From NCBI RefSeq assembly GCF_011745365.1, contig NW_024468917.1, forward strand, positions 1,178,001-1,242,000: a stretch of 64,000 bases of DNA, in the 5' to 3' direction. The position numbers were made by a program, and so were the translations under genes. Below are positions 39,055 through 50,772 of this stretch, piece after piece (position 1 is the stretch's first letter; the number at the start of each line of letters is the position of its first letter). Source of the DNA: Cryphonectria parasitica EP155 (lineage: Eukaryota; Ascomycota; Sordariomycetes; Diaporthales; Cryphonectriaceae). The notes beneath the pieces are model-generated. The model saw only the letters and a program-made list of their open reading frames with translations, had not been told where the DNA came from and ran no database searches.

Positions 39055-41119
39055 ATGGCAGCGATACCTCGAGAGTCGAGTTTCATGCCCTCTATCAAAT
39101 GTTCATCATGTGGACAGGAGATCGAAATCTCCATGATGGGCGACCACGTCTGCGCTGGACCTGGAGGTGGAAGTAGTGCTTCTGCTACTGGTGGTGCCGC
39201 TGCCACCGTCGGAGGTCCGAGTTCCTCCATGGACACTTTCATGCCCATGGGCAGGAGCGTACACGACAAGATTGGTGCTATACCGCCCGTCGATACCGCC
39301 ATTGCGAGTGAGTCGAATATTCAAGGCGCTTTGCCTACCGAGTGCCTAGCCTGCTGACCCTCATTGGACAGATCGGAGTTATTCGCGCCAACCACGAACG
39401 CCCATGAGCCTCTCGAGCGGCTCCAGGAGCGTGTCGCCAAGAACACCTGGTGCACGGCCCAGTATAGGCAGGGCCGATGACTACTTCGCGCCCACGATCG
39501 CCGTCAACGATGAACCCGGCTTGCCACAGTCGCGACCTGGAGCTTATGGCGGCTTCGGCGACATGGAACCAGAGCCTGCCTACCCGGTGACGAGCCCGAA
39601 GAAGCAAGGCCTCAATCTACTAACAAGAATAGACAGCATCTCCGCAGGGCCCTACGCACAGGACATAGACTCACCACCGCCCGTGTCCGGCATGAGAGGG
39701 CCCCCTCCGCGGCAGCAGGCCGACAACGATGGCTACAGCACATCTGCGTCAAGCAACGGGATGGCAGCCAATGCTCCACCAAGAATGCCCAGAAACAATG
39801 GGTATGGTGGGTTTGGGCCCCCGCCGACGACCAGGAGGGACGATCAGCCAGATTCATTTGCCGCCCTCAATCGTTCAGAAACATTCCCCAACAGACCGGT
39901 GGAGAGGCTGGAGAGGCTAGAGCAGCCACTGCGCGCCCCTTCAGCTCCGGGGCCCAGGCCAGACAGACTTCGTGACACGTCGCGGCCACCACCGCCGCGG
40001 ACAAGCCTGGTGCGATCACCGATCAAGAACCCCAGCATCAACCTGGAGGCAGAGTTTGGAATGAATAACCCCTACCACTCGCCATCAGCATCGATCGCGT
40101 CGTCCATATCCCGCGGCTCAAGTCAGGGCAGCCAGCCGAGTTCGAGCACAAGTCCTCCCCGGTCTGCAACATCCCCTCGGAAGCCATCCCAGGGCGGATC
40201 GTCCTTCGACACCCTGATCAGTGATGTCCAGTCGTCAATGGACGAGCTGGCACCGAAGGAGCTCCCGCCGATGCCGGAGCTGCGAGCACCATCAAGTCCC
40301 GAGACGCGGTCATCACCGGTCTCGAACGACCGATATGACCCGGCTATCCAAGGCGGCCGACCGCCATCATCACCCCCTCAGTCCAAATGGGACCGGACTG
40401 AGCGCCAAGATCCGGCTATCCAAGGAGGATCGCGTTCAAAGGCACTCCCTCCGTCACCGGCAGAATCGAACGCCCGTCGTGACACCGCTGTGCAGAAGTC
40501 ACGAGGGAACTGCAAGGCGTGTGGCTTGGCCATCACTGGGAAGTCCGTGTCGAGTGCTGATGGGAGGCTGACAGGCCGTTACCACAAGGCCTGCTTCGTC
40601 TGCACCAGCTGCAGTGCACCCTTCCAGACGGCAGAGTTCTATGTGCACGGCGACAGGCCCTTTTGCAAGCTTCACTACCACAAGGAGAACGGCAGCCTTT
40701 GCGGAACTTGCGCGGACGGCATCGAAGGACAGTACCTGGAGGACGAGGGCTACACCAAGTACCACGTGAACTGCTTCCGCTGCGGCGACTGCCAGAGGGT
40801 CCTCAGCGACGGGTACTTCGAGGTCGGGGGCAGGGCGTATTGTGAGAAGGACGCGTGGCGGCGACTGCAGGCCGCACGGCGGACCCCGTCAATGAGCTCG
40901 ATGAGCTCCCAGCGAAGCTACGGCAGTTCGCCCCTAGCGCCCCCAGGACGACCAGGAATGAGACCTCCACCCGGTGCCGGTCTCCCATCAAGACCAATGG
41001 GTTCTGGTAACGGCAGGATGGGTCAGTCCTTACCGAGAGGGCTTGGAGGACCTGGAATGGGACTGACCCCGCCGATGCCAAAAATGGAGAAGCGGAGGAC
41101 GCGACTAGGCATGATGTAA
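39055..41119 (+). CDS. Paxillin-like LIM-domain protein
   Basis: Two exons, 39055-39307 and 39372-41119, encode 666 residues. A small cysteine/histidine knot sits at the N-terminus (C16-x2-C19, H31, C33 in GDHVC). A long, probably disordered proline/serine-rich region follows to about residue 460. Two LIM zinc domains come next: LIM1 starts CKACGLAI at about 465 and LIM2 starts CGTCADGI at about 528, each with the spaced Cys/His ligands. A basic, glycine/proline-rich tail ends KMEKRRTRLGMM. LIM domains bind proteins; fungal relatives of this layout (yeast Pxl1 type) act at the cortex in polarity and cytokinesis, so that role is inferred. A short repeat, YDPAIQGG then QDPAIQGG, occurs near residues 405 and 427. 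Splicing through the 64-base intron gives AIANRSYS. An earlier ATG at 38622 could form a 39-codon upstream frame in the leader. Confidence 0.85.
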
Positions 41120-43063
41120 ACTGTCTGAAGGCGAGAGCATATTCCACGAGAGCAAGCATTCATCGCCGGGACGAGAGTGTCCGGCTATCTACGACCAGTT
41201 TCAATTCTCCCAGCCGACCGATGATCGTTCAGAAACGAGTTCTACATCCGCATCCACTTCCGACAGTAGATCTGCGGCGGCTCCTTACACCTTGATCGAA
41301 ACTCTCTTTATCATGTACTATTGGTATTTGCGAGATTAAGTTACCGCCGCCTATCCAGTTTCCACGCAAATCGGCAGACTTTTGCATTTCTTTTGTTAGT
41401 TTGGTTTGGCCATCGTACCACACACATTTTCACGGCGTTCGAATGGTTTTCGGCTTTTGTTCCAGGATCATGGGCCACATGTTGGAGTGATCGATCGGCC
41501 AGGATGCGGTCGAATATCGACCACATTGCTTCACTTGCATACCAGAGTGGTTATTTATAATATTCGAAAGTGATGCTGGACGGCATTGAACGCCAGCTTT
41601 TACGAGGAGCGATGAAAAAGGATATCTATCTATCAGGGAGGGCCGAGGATGCACGATTTCGGGGGGGGGGGGAGAAGACGGTGGACGTATCGGGTCATGA
41701 GCGCAAGACACACAGCCATAAAGAAGCGAGACGGGCTGCGATGAGACGCAGCCAGGAAAGACAGAGGGAACTGACCCGGGTCCCGCCCCCGCTCCATTAC
41801 ATCCTTCCATGCATACCTTGTACATAAGGCATGGGTTGGGTATGTATTGGTAGATGGAGAACCGTGGTGAAGGGTCTATCCATGAGCAGGATGCCGGCTT
41901 GAGGGCCAGAGCAATCCGAGCTCCTTCAAACTAAACATCAAAATCAACCTACTTCAAACAAAAACACATCTTCCAATTATGACCTTCATATATTATGTCA
42001 GTAAACTTGACCCATGATTTGAAATTAATGTATCAGTTATCAAAGAACCGAGCCTGTAGTTTTAGGGACAGTCAGTTTGTTCGGAGACCACATTCATCGA
42101 CAAAGTAGACGATCATAGCAGCATTGTGCGCACGAGAAAGAAGAAGAACAGTTATAGAACGCGGGTTGTCAAATCCTAGCCCCCCGGCTTTGTGCTAAAT
42201 TGAGTGCGTGAACAAGGTCGAGCCAAGTGTACCGCTTCTTTGACAACTGCAGACGTGACAGCCACCACTTCCAAGGCTCCTTTGATCGGGTCCCGGAGAG
42301 GCGCATGGAATGAATGTATCCAGCGCCACAACTTGCCTTTTTGCAGTGAGAGAGAAAGGAATCGAGTCAATGAACGAGGTTATGACATTACTTTTCCTGA
42401 AAGAGCCTTGGTCTTTCTATGACTCGGCTTTGGAGGTTCCGACCTGCGGCGTTAGAGACGGCATACTTATTTGGAAGACTCAGATAGCTGGATGGTCGCG
42501 GGGGCGGTGCAATTCAGTAGACAGTCTCTGCATACGGCCAATATCAGTATGCAGGCGAGAATGCTTGATTTGTTACAGTATGATATTAACCGCGGCAAGC
42601 TGGCCAGATTTTTGTAATCATGACGATAATGACTATTCGGCCCGCGTGTCCTGATGTCGAATCTGTCCTGCCTACTTTAAGTACTAAGTAAGTGTGGCCA
42701 TATCCTTTCAACCGGTGTGACCCGCCTTCATAATTTGCATCATTCTCGCTTCCGACTTTGACGAACAAAAAAACCTGTCTGAGAGGCGACCATCATCAGG
42801 AACTTTTGGAGTATCTACCATTCAAGGAAACGGTCTGGCAAAAATGCTGTCTGAAATTTTTCCCCGGCTCGGCATGGTGCCTGGGTGTCAGTGATACTCT
42901 TTCATTGATGGCTGCGTTTGTGCATACGTGAAAGGTGCTCTCTATATGTCCAGTGACCAGTTGCCCTTCTCCTCTCCTTTCAAGATACTCAACCCCCTTT
43001 TGGTGGTGACAACACTCCTTATAATTTTTGCTTTCCATTCCTCACAGTAGAAGGTTGTTCACT
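41120..43063. other. 1.9-kb intergenic region between the LIM gene and the Pth11-like receptor
   Basis: No supported gene. It contains a G homopolymer (about 41660-41671), an A-rich stretch (41930-42040) and otherwise unremarkable sequence that looks richer in A and T than the coding regions. Frames are short and motif-free. Confidence 0.55.
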
Positions 43064-44951
43064 ATGGCATGCTCTATTTACCGGTTCTACATTCTCTTCT
43101 CGTTCCTTCTTGTCTTCACCGCGACAGTCGGTGCTCGAAATATCAGTGAGATTTCTCTGACTGAATGTGGTGTAAGTTACGTTTTCCTCACATTTCGAGA
43201 CGTTTCAAGGAGACTTGCGTTTGTTTTGCATTCGCAGATGTAGAGAGTGGGCCTACGTGCAAGTACTGATTTCGGTTTTTGCCCCATCTAGATCAACTGC
43301 ATCGAAGCATCATGTAACTCCACGACAAACCTAGGCTGTGCCTGTTCAGACACTGGCTTCAATAACATCTCCGAGTGTCTCTCGGACGGATGCGTCGCCG
43401 CCTCCGACTACTACAGTTCGTCGTTCTTCTATTACCCTCAGACACTCGGTGCCCTCTTGAAGATCCCTCTTTCCTGATGAGCATATCCTCTCACTCGATC
43501 GCTCTCCACACATACTCACTCCATTTATTGATAGTAAGCTTCCGCAAACTTTATTATGATTGCGATATGCCCCAACCGGTCTGGAGCGTTGATCCAGACT
43601 TTTGGACGGCGGCCATTATCGTGTTCATCATACAGACGGCCTTCTTCTCGCTCCGCATTACGGCGAGAATGATAGGGCTGGGAAAATGGGGCTGGGACGA
43701 CTGGACGTGTATTGTGGCCTACGTATGTCTGACTCTCTTGTTTTGTTTCTTTTTCTTATCTTTTCCTTTTTCTGGAGAGAGAGAGAGAGACTGTTCTGAC
43801 GCTGACATTATCGTACGTAACAGGCAATTCTGGTCGCACAATTCATCATGTGCATGCTAATAGGCCACTACGGCGATTATAACAACTACTGGACCCTAGA
43901 CTTTGCCAACCTCCCACCCTTTTGGCGCATCGACTTTGCCCGCGCAGTCCTGTACGCACTCTGTCTGGGCCTGTGCAAGGCCTCCATCATCTGCCTGTAC
44001 CAGCGCATCTTCGAAGGGCCCCGGCTGTGGTGGGTCTTCCTGGCCACGCAGCTGTTCAACGCGCTCCTGGCGCTCTCGTACTTTGTGTCGGCCTTCTTCG
44101 TCGCGCGGCCCTTCTCGTGCAACTTTGTGCTGGACCTGCCTGCGGACTGCAAGTATGATGATGTCTGGGACGGCAGCGGGGCGTACTCGGCGGTCAACGC
44201 GGCGTTTGATGTGTGGCTGGTTGTGATTCCCGCCGTGGTCGTGTGGAGGCTGCAGATGCGGACAGGGAGGAAGGCCAGCGTTGTTGCTGTGTTCGCGACG
44301 GGGATCCTCACGTGTCTGGTCGCTGTTCTGCGCTTCGTGCTGTACCGCTTGCAGGGTGATCCAGGTATGTTTGCTCTCCTTTTAGGGTTCTTCTTCCCCC
44401 CTCTCTCTTCTGTGTATTTCCTCCTTATATCCCGCTCCCCGTTACTTTGTGTGTGTGTGTCAAGACTGAGAGAAATCTCTTGATTCTAATCCTCCCTCTG
44501 TCGTGTGAAAAATAAAGATACTTCCGATTACACCTACCAGAGCCTGATCTGGGCGACCTACTACGCCTACTACGCAGAGCTGACGTCGTGCTTTGCCATC
44601 GCCTGCCTCCCCGCCATCCGCCAGCTGGTGGGCAAGAAGATCTGGCCCGTGCTCAAGACGGGCTTCAGCGTGCTGTCGTCGACGTGGTCACGGTCGCGGA
44701 CACGGACAGGTTCGTCGTCGATTGTTCTGAGCGCGAGGGACACTGACCCTGCTGCTGGTGGGAGCGGCGGTAAATGGTTGGCATCGTCGTCGTCGTCGTC
44801 GAAGCGGCAGACGAGGACGACCATCATCTCGAGTCCGCTGGATGGTAGCTTCCAGCACCTCACAAGTCATCTGCAGGAGAAGGAGGAAGAGACGGAAGTG
44901 GCGCCGCCGAGGCTCAAAAGCTCGGGTGAGTCGGTGAGCTATGCGGTTTGA
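43064..44951 (+). CDS. CFEM-domain Pth11-like seven-helix membrane receptor
   Basis: Five exons (43064-43171, 43292-43415, 43535-43722, 43824-44364, 44518-44951) encode 464 residues. A signal peptide (hydrophobic YILFSFLLVFTATVGA) is followed by a short extracellular CFEM-type cysteine domain (about residues 30-80; eight cysteines, the last in LYYDCD). The family's membrane core follows: FWTAAIIVFIIQTAFFSLRI, then GWDDWTCIVAY, a CKASIICLYQRIF helix, a helix around VVIPAVVVW, and the last helix around ATYYAYYAELTSCFAI. The cytoplasmic tail is serine-rich. Pth11 in Magnaporthe senses surfaces during infection structure formation; most relatives have unknown ligands. The donor of intron 2 (GTTCGT at 43416) is unusual. 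It was chosen because it restores the eighth cysteine with the usual spacing; a donor at 43449 also keeps frame. Family assignment is firm, that exon edge is not. Confidence 0.85.
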
Positions 44952-45347
44952 GGGTGGGGAGATCGCGAACCATCAATCGGTTCGGACATAGCTTCGTGCT
45001 TTTGTGGTGGTAGTGGTTGTTGGCGGTACGGGATGGCGCGTTTATCTCTTTCTCGTGCGGAGTGTTCTTTCCCTCAGTAAGCCAATCTTTAGCTATTTGA
45101 ACTTGACAGTCTTCCTTTTTTGTGACTGTGTAATTAAACATCTCAGTTTCTTTGGTTTATGTGATGAAAATATCGCCTGGCAGCTGAGAGCTGACCAGGG
45201 AGATGATGATGCATACGAACACTGCAGAAAATTCTCCGTTCAACTATTGTGTGGTCATCCATTGAGTTGTCAAAGATAAAGCCATCTGAGCAGTGGACAG
45301 TTTGGCTGGCCCGAACAGACCAAGGTTCAGCGTAGCAAAATGTTGAC

Positions 45348-45374
45348 AAAAAGGTCGCTGCAATCGATTCGAAC
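45348..45374 (-). other. tRNA-like B box with T5 terminator (relic)
   Basis: On the minus strand GTTCGAATC (45374-45366) is followed after 13 bases by TTTTT (45352-45348), the spacing expected at the 3' end of a Pol III tRNA gene. No matching A box or closing acceptor stem is visible upstream, so it is not a working tRNA gene as read. Confidence 0.3.
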
Positions 45375-45467
45375 AGGCGCTCCCCTGGTAATAATATCAT
45401 TCAGAAAGTCACGCCTCCATCTGCAATTTGAAACATTGACAAGTTGCACATAAAAAAGAAAGAAACG

Positions 45468-45495
45468 AAAAAGGTGACTTTTGCCCGACTCGAAC
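45468..45495 (-). other. Second tRNA-like B box with T5 terminator (relic)
   Basis: On the minus strand GTTCGAGTC (45495-45487) is followed after 14 bases by TTTTT (45472-45468), again preceded by ACC. The layout copies the unit 120 bases away. No complete cloverleaf can be drawn. Confidence 0.3.
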
Positions 45496-45831
45496 TTGCG
45501 ACGTTTGCGAAAACATGTAGGAGAGGACGCAAGGGCAAAGGAGTGAATAGGAAGAGAGGATGAAGGAAAGAAGAAAAAGGGACAAAAAAAAAGGACTTGG
45601 TCCTCCACGCCCTGCCAAGCTGGTACTCTTGTTTCCCAGCTTGCTACAGCGCGCCCCTCCTTTCGATCTTCAGGGAATTTCTTTGCAGTGCTGGCTCAAC
45701 CATGGCCGTCGCAGCGGCGGGCTGTAGGTTGTCACTGTGTCTGGGTCTCATGGGAAGTCTGGTGGGATTGCTTTATTTCTGGATAGCGTGGTTTGAGATG
45801 TCTTCAATATTAATCGCGGTAACGCGCTTGA

Positions 45832-45842
45832 CCACTACACCA
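45832..45842 (-). other. tRNA A-box-like sequence (relic)
   Basis: On the minus strand TGGTGTAGTGG fits the Pol III A-box consensus TRGYNNANNGG exactly and is followed by TCAAGCGCG, as in a tRNA D arm. No B box follows within the usual distance, so it is probably a tRNA fragment. Confidence 0.3.
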
Positions 45843-47359
45843 GCCAACCACCAGATCCTGACCAATTGTTGGTAGTGCATAATTTGAACGCCTCTATATG
45901 TGTTGTAACTTGGGACGAACTGACATGTGACTGCCAGCCAGCCAGCTGCACCAACAGAGGCGGCGGCTGCACTTGGGGCTGGCTGCCTAGCAACGACCAC
46001 CAACCAGCCAGCCATCACTATTCCAGGGCAGCCTCCTTGATTCTCGACCACGCTCGAACCTCTCTGCACCAGCAAGAGTGTTGAAACCAAATCAGATTCA
46101 TCATAACGCCAGGACAGAATGGCTCGTGCACTTCTCCTCCCTCTTGACTCATCCCTACAGCCGCCCTCTTGCTTGAATTGGCTGAACCTGCACCAAGGAC
46201 CTTTTCCAGCATTTCTCCCAGCAGGTAATACAGCAAAGCAAACTCAGGAGATCTCGCCTCTCTTTCTCCTCATACCGACGAGATACTGTCTCGTCATCCA
46301 AAAATTCTCAACAACACACTTTTGTACCAAGTGACCTGAAGGCGCCTTTCTCCATCTGGATTCAGCCATTCTCCCCCATTATTCTCCTGACCTAGCAGGA
46401 GATATCTCGAAGAGGCCTTACAACAAGAGGCAGCCAACGAGAGACACTTGGTGCTCGTTTGAATTTCATCATAATGTGACCGCGGGACTCGACCTAGACC
46501 CTGGGAACGACGTTGACCTGCTTATATAAGCAGCCTCCGCAAGGTGACATTCTGCCACTTGGCAAGAGCGAGTCGGCGTGCACCTGAGCAGTGCAGCTTA
46601 GAGCTTCAACTTTAAATGATACATGTGTCATTTTCAGCTTGTCCAATGCTCTCGAGTCGGCTGGAGACGCTGAAAGGAGATGAAGGCGTGGCATGGCACG
46701 GCATGGCATGGCAAGTCCGTGCCGGAACAGCATATGGAGTAGATAAAGAGAAGAAAAACCGCAGGGCGCATGGACATGCCGAAGTTACCAATGACAAGTC
46801 TCAATTGGCAAATGATGAAGGCCCCTCTCAGACCGATGTCGCTATGCGCTCGGTGAAGGTCATCCATATGAACAAAGGTGCCAATGACGAAGGAAACCTT
46901 GAGGGGGTGGGTTCGTATAGGGGAGATGACGAGGGATGAGAAGGGTTCCCGCGGCAATTGGCGGCTACAAGCGGCCTTTGCAATGACTTTAACCTGTCCG
47001 ACGTCCATTAATCACCAATTTCCCCTGTGCTGGGCTTTTTGTCTGTCAGCAATTTTCATCGGTTCAAAGCACTGCCCTCTGCAACCATGATCCCATGGGG
47101 GAGGAAGGATCTTATCTTGCACACTTCTCCGTACCGGCCCGGCAATATCCACACTTCTTGGTGCCGACATGTGACCGATATCTAGGTCAGATGCGTGCGT
47201 GTCATGGTCGCAGGTTGAGGACGTTGGGACTATGGATTCTCGCACCTGGAGGCGAGGAGGGGGCGAATATGGCGCTGGATTTTCACCCCATTTTCATAGC
47301 AAATATTTTCAAACAAGGAGGAGGCGAAAGAGAAGGAAGAAGAATGAAAAATTCCTAAT

Positions 47360-47475
47360 CTGCAGCGTGGTCGAGACTGTAGATGATTGATTCCCAGTGG
47401 AAAATCTCGAACTTACAGAGCCTCTTCTATCCGTCTTGGATGGGTGACCACCAAACCAACGAGAGCAGTATGCAG
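47360..47475 (+). pseudogene. 5S rRNA-like relic
   Basis: The block has 5S length (116 bases). Its ends pair (CTGCA at 47360-47364 with TGCAG at 47471-47475). It carries the conserved element TTGGATGGGTGACCACC (about 47437-47453) where the 5S internal promoter C box belongs, and a weaker match to the 5S A-box region (CTCGAACTTACAGAGCC, about 47406-47422). It differs strongly from the usual Sordariomycete 5S, and no T-run terminator follows. I read it as a degenerate or foreign-looking 5S copy. In these fungi 5S genes are dispersed, so an isolated copy would not be strange. Confidence 0.35.
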
Positions 47476-48153
47476 GGGACACAAGAAGATCCTCAAAAGT
47501 CCACGTGAGAGACGAGATGTCCAGGTGACTTTTATGAGTTCATCATAACGTCTCCAAGGTGGTCATCATCTTCAGAAGAGGAATGCGGTTTCATCAAGTC
47601 CACACAGGATGCTTACATAGTATTCCTTGTAGGTGAGGCAGGTAAACGAACCCCAGCCACTTACACGATGCGCCACGTCCGAAGTAGGAGAATGCGCTCT
47701 GCGCCAACGCGCATTCAGCCTCCCTTCTTCCAGGATAGGCTACGATGTACAGAGAGGTCAGTTATTCCCTAGGAATGAAAATTTAATCTCTGTCTGCAAA
47801 ACCGCATGGTATCTAGCTAAGCCGTCGAACTAGAAGCATGGACACATTCATGAGTCACTTTGTCCTCTTCAAAACTCCACCTGTATCTGGAGTTTAAGCC
47901 AAAGAGGCCCACACCTTTGCTATAAGCCGTCCATTTTCCTTTTAAAGGGACTCCTTTCTCCTCGTTAAACTTGTTTCTGTAGTTCTTGATTTTTCTGATT
48001 CATTCCCATATCAATCCCTCTCACATCCATTGAGATCAATTACTACCCTCGAAGCAGACAATTTCAATACAAGTGTAGATTTCCCACTAATCAACAGCAA
48101 TATACATATATTAGAACTACCTGGGAATTTCCCTCTTCCATTTAAATTACACC

Positions 48154-49482
48154 ATGGCTCCCGGCACACTGCTGGCCACCCACGAGGCCTCCGCCTCAGA
48201 CGCCGACCTCACTTCCACCGCTCTGAAGCACAAGATCGACAAGATCAACGACGGCAGCAGCAGCAGCAATGGCGCCCCTGCACCTGCCGAGCTGGACGCC
48301 TCCAAGCTCATCTTCACCCGCACCACGGCCCCTCGCGCCGTCCCGGACGAGGCCACGGCCAGCGCCGGCCAGCACACCATCTGCACCGACCACATGATCT
48401 CTTGCGCCTGGAACAGCACCACGGGCTGGGCGGCACCCGAGCTGAAGCCCTACGGGCCCATCTCCCTGATGCCCACCGCCTCTGTCCTGCACTACGCCAC
48501 CGAGTGCTTCGAGGGCCTCAAGGCCTACCGCGGCTTCGACGGCAAGCTGCGGCTGTTCCGCCCGGACTGCAACGCCCGGCGCCTCCTGTCGTCCGCTGTG
48601 CGCATCGCCCTGCCGGCGTTCCCCCCCGCCGAGGTGGAGAAGCTCCTGGCCGCCCTCGTCGCCACCGACGGGCCCAAGTGGCTGCCCCGTGACCGCGCGG
48701 GCTCCTACCTCTACCTCCGCCCCGTCCTGATCGGCACCCAGCCCCATCTCGGCATAGGCACGCCCACCGAGGCCCTCCTGTACATCACCGCGAGCTTCAT
48801 GACCCGCTTTGACGCCCGGGCCGGCGGGATCCGGCTGCACACGAACCCCGAGGACACGATCCGCGCCTGGGTCGGCGGGTTCGGGCACGCCAAGCTCGGC
48901 GCCAACTACGGGCCCAGCCTGGTGGCCACGCAGGAGGCGCGGAGGAGAGGGTACGACCAGGTCCTGTGGCTGTACGGGCCCGAAGGGTACTGCACCGAGG
49001 CCGGGGCGTCCAACTTCTTCGTCGTGTGGAAGAGCAAGGAGACCGGCAGGCCGCAGATCGTTACTGCGCCGCTGGACGACAAGCTGATTTTGGACGGCAT
49101 CACGAGGAGGAGCCTGTTGCAGCTCGCGCGGGAGAGGCTCGGCGACGAGGCCGAAGTCGTCGAGAGAAGATACTCCATTGACGAGGTGGTGGAGGCAGAT
49201 CGCGAGGGAAGACTGATTGAGTCCTTTGCGGCTGGTACGGCGGTAAGTCGTCATGTCCCCTTCTCCTAGGCATTGTGATGTAATAACATGCTGATTTGTC
49301 GTCAATATCAGTTCTTCGTTGCCCCCGTGTCGTTTATCCACCACAGAGGCAAAGATATTGCCATAAGTATGGCCGAAGGAAACGGTGGCAAGTACACGTT
49401 GATGCTGAGGAAATGGATGCACGACATTATGTATGGAAACGAGAATCACTCGTGGGGAGTGACCATCCCAGAGGAGGAATGA
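48154..49482 (+). CDS. Branched-chain amino acid aminotransferase
   Basis: A class IV PLP aminotransferase that exchanges amino groups between leucine, isoleucine or valine and 2-oxoglutarate. Exons 48154-49242 and 49312-49482 encode 419 residues. The core motifs are CFEGLKAYRG, LRPVLIGT, the PLP-binding lysine at residue 247 in GHAKLGANYGPS, the conserved TEAGASNFFVVW, and DGITRRSLLQLA. After splicing the segment AGTAFFVAPVSFI replaces the more usual AVV..PV of housekeeping enzymes. The N-terminal 35 residues are polar and do not look like a mitochondrial presequence, so the cytosol is likely. The gene converges with the coiled-coil gene about 300 bases downstream. Codon choice is strongly GC-ending, which also opens a long false frame on the other strand. 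A role in specialised metabolism is possible but not shown. Confidence 0.93.
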
Positions 49483-49777
49483 GTGAAGAAAACCGAAGGA
49501 AGCAACTTGAAGACATTCGCATCGGGCTCAGCGTGCTGTGTCACGCCACTCGTGCTCTATAATACTTTAGTAGAATTGGTCTCTATGTCGTCAATTCTAG
49601 AAACTCGTTGAAGAATATGAGCAATTTTCGTGACATGTGGGTAGGATTAATGGCGTACCCTCCAGCTCCAAAAGACACCTCTAGCGAGGATAGATCACAT
49701 AGCGATAATCAACCCATAAGTACCAACATCCTCGCCCTGATTGGTTCCGACCGAAATGATCACATGAACCAAATACG

Positions 49778-50772
49778 TCAGTCCTCCAACAAGTACTGCT
49801 GAAGCAAGCCGGACATGACCCCTTTGATCTTCTTGCTAAAATTCTAGACGAACATGAGAGTCAACACTTGGTTCAACAAGTGCACTGTGTCCAACACGTA
49901 CCTTTTCAGACACACGTGCCTCTTCATGAGCATTGTCCAGGATGCTACTTAGCTCATTTGATACTTTATCAATCTCGTTGGCAAAAGATTTCTTCACCGC
50001 CATGACCGCGCTGGCCTGCTCGCACTCGGCGGCATCTTGGGTATTGGCCAGCTCGGCGAAGATGTCATCAACTTCCTTCTGCGCCACCTCACGTTGGGCC
50101 CAGAGCGATGTCAATTCCACCTCCACAGTGTCGATATACTTTACAAAGGAGGCAATACGGTCGCCAACCCTAACTACATGGCCCGCTTCCGGGTCATTGA
50201 TGCGCGTATCAGACAATTGCTTGGTGATCTTCTTGTGGTTGTTGTCAAGAAGGGCTAGAACACGCTCGTCTTCAGAGATGGTTCTCATGAGATCCTGCTG
50301 CAGTTCGGCGTGCAGATCTGTCAGGCTTGCCAGGGCGTCGTTGTAGAGGGTGTCTCTATTTGCAACAACATGATCTGCAGGTCGTGTCAGACGCGCTGCT
50401 CCACCCAGAACAAGCAAGCCCCAACCTACCAATCAGCTCTTGGTCAAGAGGCGACTCCACGTGCCGCAAGTTGTCCAGCGAAGGCTGCTTCATCTGCAGC
50501 CACAACCGCTTTTGTGGCCTCTCGGGCTCTCGTTGAGGTAGTCGGTGCTTCTGCTGGGCGCGTGCTACAGGTGCCTGGCGGGTCTGCTGCTGCACTGGCT
50601 TCGCGTGGTGAGTAGGTCTTGCAAAGAATGCCTCCGTAGGGCTCAGGCATTCGGGTTCATTGCCTTCTTCATCCCCAGCATAAGCTTTGATGCGGGCGCG
50701 AAGGTCAATGGAGCCATCTTGCCGGTGAACTGGACGCACACCTAATTCTTCGTATGCTGGTCTCTTGTACAT
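49778..50772 (-). CDS. Uncharacterised coiled-coil protein
   Basis: Three exons on the minus strand, in gene order 50772-50430, 50374-49902 and 49831-49778, encode 289 residues. The first 113 residues are polar and proline/glutamine-rich (opening MYKRPAYEELGVRP). Exon 2 is helical and charged (ALASLTDLHAELQQDL, YIDTVEVELTSLWAQREVA), a clear coiled-coil candidate. The last splice (donor AAG/GTACGT at 49901) gives the ending KIKGVMSGLLQQYLLED. If that intron is kept, the frame instead runs to a stop at 49836. Intron 1 (55 bases) joins ELI to DHVVANRD in frame. The ATG at 50772 was chosen because the sequence turns protein-like there; another in-frame ATG lies at 50841. I recognise no family. 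The charged helices suggest a subunit of a larger complex, but that is inference. Confidence 0.6.

Larger units (their letters stand above)
44952..48153. other. 3.2-kb gene-poor region with Pol III gene relics
   Basis: No supported protein gene. On the minus strand there are two B-box-like sequences (45366-45374 and 45487-45495), each followed 13-14 bases later by a T5 run, a good A-box match (45832-45842), and a degenerate B box near 46481-46496. On the plus strand there is a 5S rRNA-like sequence (47360-47475). The 12-mer TTCATCATAACG occurs at 46097 and 47539, with a one-base variant at 46465. A 16-bp palindrome containing TATATA lies at 46518-46533. The last 200 bases form an AT-rich promoter/leader for the aminotransferase. 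Confidence 0.5.

Noticed and set aside
45480..45539. 60-base minus-strand segment closed by TTTGCCC/GGGCAAA around a B box
   Set aside because: Too short for a tRNA and without a D arm or A box; kept only as a relic.
48196..49449. 417-codon open frame antisense to the branched-chain aminotransferase
   Set aside because: It mirrors the GC-ending codon use of the real gene, crosses its intron, and shows no recognisable motif; a shadow frame.
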